Assembly (NCBI GenBank): GCA_003159055.1
Contig: PMLH01000408.1
Location: 1-16,319, forward strand
Origin: Myxococcales bacterium
GTDB taxonomy: Bacteria; Myxococcota; Polyangia; Fen-1088
Direction: 5' to 3'
DNA: 16,319 nt
How positions within the stretch are numbered: the first letter of the stretch is position 1; the number at the start of each line of letters is the position of its first letter. The notes beneath the pieces were generated by a model that did no database searches, had not been told where the DNA came from, and worked only from the letters and a program-made list of their open reading frames with translations. Below are positions 15,595 through 16,319 of the stretch, piece after piece. The translations under genes and the position numbers were made by a program.

Positions 15595-16319
15595 ATGTTG
15601 ACGAGGCTCAGTTCCGTGTTGGTGTGGCCGCTGCTTTGCCTATCCATGGCGTGTCAATCCGAGGGGAGGAGCAGCCAGTACATATTGATTGACAACATGG
15701 AGCCGCGGGATTCCGGTGCCCGGTTCGACTCGAAGGCCGGTTTCGGCGGATTGTGGTATTCGTCCACGCCGTGCGATCAAGGCGAAAACGTCACTCCACC
15801 CGCGTACCTTGGCGGGACAAACAGGTGGACCTTTGATTCTCTCAAACCATCCAATTGGACCTTTCAGAGGTCGGACTACGCCGCCCGGCTTGCAACGACG
15901 GGCGACGGACTGATTAGCCCCCCGACGGATGACCCAAATCACAAGAAATGGGGGGCAAACATAACGGTTGAATTCGTAACACTGCCCGACCCCGACGGTG
16001 GGACAGAGGCGAGCGCGGATGCAGGGACAGGAAACGCCAGGTGCCCATCACCCGTGAGTAACCGCACGCCTCCCACAGGTGTCAATCTCGGCGATTGCTC
16101 TGGGCTGGTCTTCTGGGCCAAGGCCTCAAGTCTCGTCGATGGCAGCGGCGAGCGGACGATTCACGTCATGGTCCATGACCCGAACTCCGATCCTCGGGGC
16201 CAACGGTGCTATGACGCTCCAGAGGCCGGCGCTGAACCTGACACGCGGGATTGCTACAACGCCTATTCGAAGACGATCACTCTCTCCGAATCCTTTGAAC
16301 GCTACGAGGTCGATTTCTC
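15595..16319 (+). CDS. Second lipoprotein of the kinase operon, 3' end outside the window
   Basis: The frame is open from ATG 15595 to the end of the window (at least 241 residues). Residues 1-20 (MLTRLSSVLVWPLLCLSMAC) are a lipoprotein signal with lipidated Cys20. The mature part starts YILIDNMEPRDSGARFDSKA, then GFGGLWYSSTPCDQG, SDYAARLATTGDGLISPP, KKWGANITVEFV, NLGDCSGLVFWAKASSLVDG, and RTIHVMVHDPNSDPRGQRCY. The order LIDNME, GLWY-S--PC, aromatic-Arg-L-TTG, WGANI, CSGL-FWAKA, and V---DP-----G--C is that of jelly-roll, carbohydrate-binding-like modules that follow lipoboxes in many myxobacterial proteins. It has the same general plan as the preceding lipoprotein (LIDNF versus LIDNM) and may be a distant paralogue. 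The binding target is unknown. No terminator is visible before the window ends. Confidence 0.75.
   Translation, partial: MLTRLSSVLVWPLLCLSMACQSEGRSSQYILIDNMEPRDSGARFDSKAGFGGLWYSSTPCDQGENVTPPAYLGGTNRWTFDSLKPSNWTFQRSDYAARLATTGDGLISPPTDDPNHKKWGANITVEFVTLPDPDGGTEASADAGTGNARCPSPVSNRTPPTGVNLGDCSGLVFWAKASSLVDGSGERTIHVMVHDPNSDPRGQRCYDAPEAGAEPDTRDCYNAYSKTITLSESFERYEVDF

Overview
The window is high-GC DNA that looks like the accessory part of a Myxococcota chromosome, probably class Polyangia. The assignment rests on a MYXO-CTERM sorting tail (GCSC, hydrophobic segment, Arg-rich end), a glycine-rich lipoprotein linker, a PknB-type kinase coupled to a TPR/PEGA protein, FG-GAP repeat arrays, RHS fragments and many lipoproteins. 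No database was searched; family names come from motifs read by eye.

Layout. 1-798 (+) is the 3' end of an ISNCY-like transposase. 966-1826 (-) is a membrane-anchored enzyme resembling TGL-type protein-glutamine gamma-glutamyltransferases. Upstream of it on the same strand, 2051-2332 is the C-terminal remnant of a protein resembling Tai4-type (type VI secretion) immunity proteins, cut by a truncated transposase (2331-3005, -). From 2996 to about 5150 lies a scrapyard: an eight-unit FG-GAP array with no N-terminus and one frameshift, a second transposase scrap, two kelch repeats, two truncated overlapping minus-strand ORFs, and another FG-GAP scrap.

5198-7324 (-) is an intact two-gene operon: DUF2844 followed 9 bp later by a glycine-rich DUF3443 lipoprotein with two pepsin-like Asp motifs. 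7325-7620 holds a 36-bp direct repeat and an FG-GAP scrap. Then come a secreted TPR/Cys-rich protein (7621-8214, +), an RHS/YD scrap, and a MYXO-CTERM protein without a clear N-terminus (8678-9313, -). 9690-11282 (+) is a glycoside hydrolase family 12 lipoprotein.

11283-12338 contains more mobile-element debris (an integrase-type transposase C-terminus and a frameshifted IS66-type Orf1) plus one small unidentified minus-strand ORF. 12339 to the window end is a tightly coupled plus-strand operon: Ser/Thr kinase, TPR/PEGA membrane protein (ATGA overlap), lipoprotein (TGATG overlap), and a second lipoprotein whose Shine-Dalgarno overlaps the previous stop codon. This looks like an envelope sensing or assembly module.

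The intact genes are mostly envelope or secreted proteins. They are separated by DNA broken up by at least four different insertion-sequence remnants and repeat-protein fragments, which fits a plastic island.
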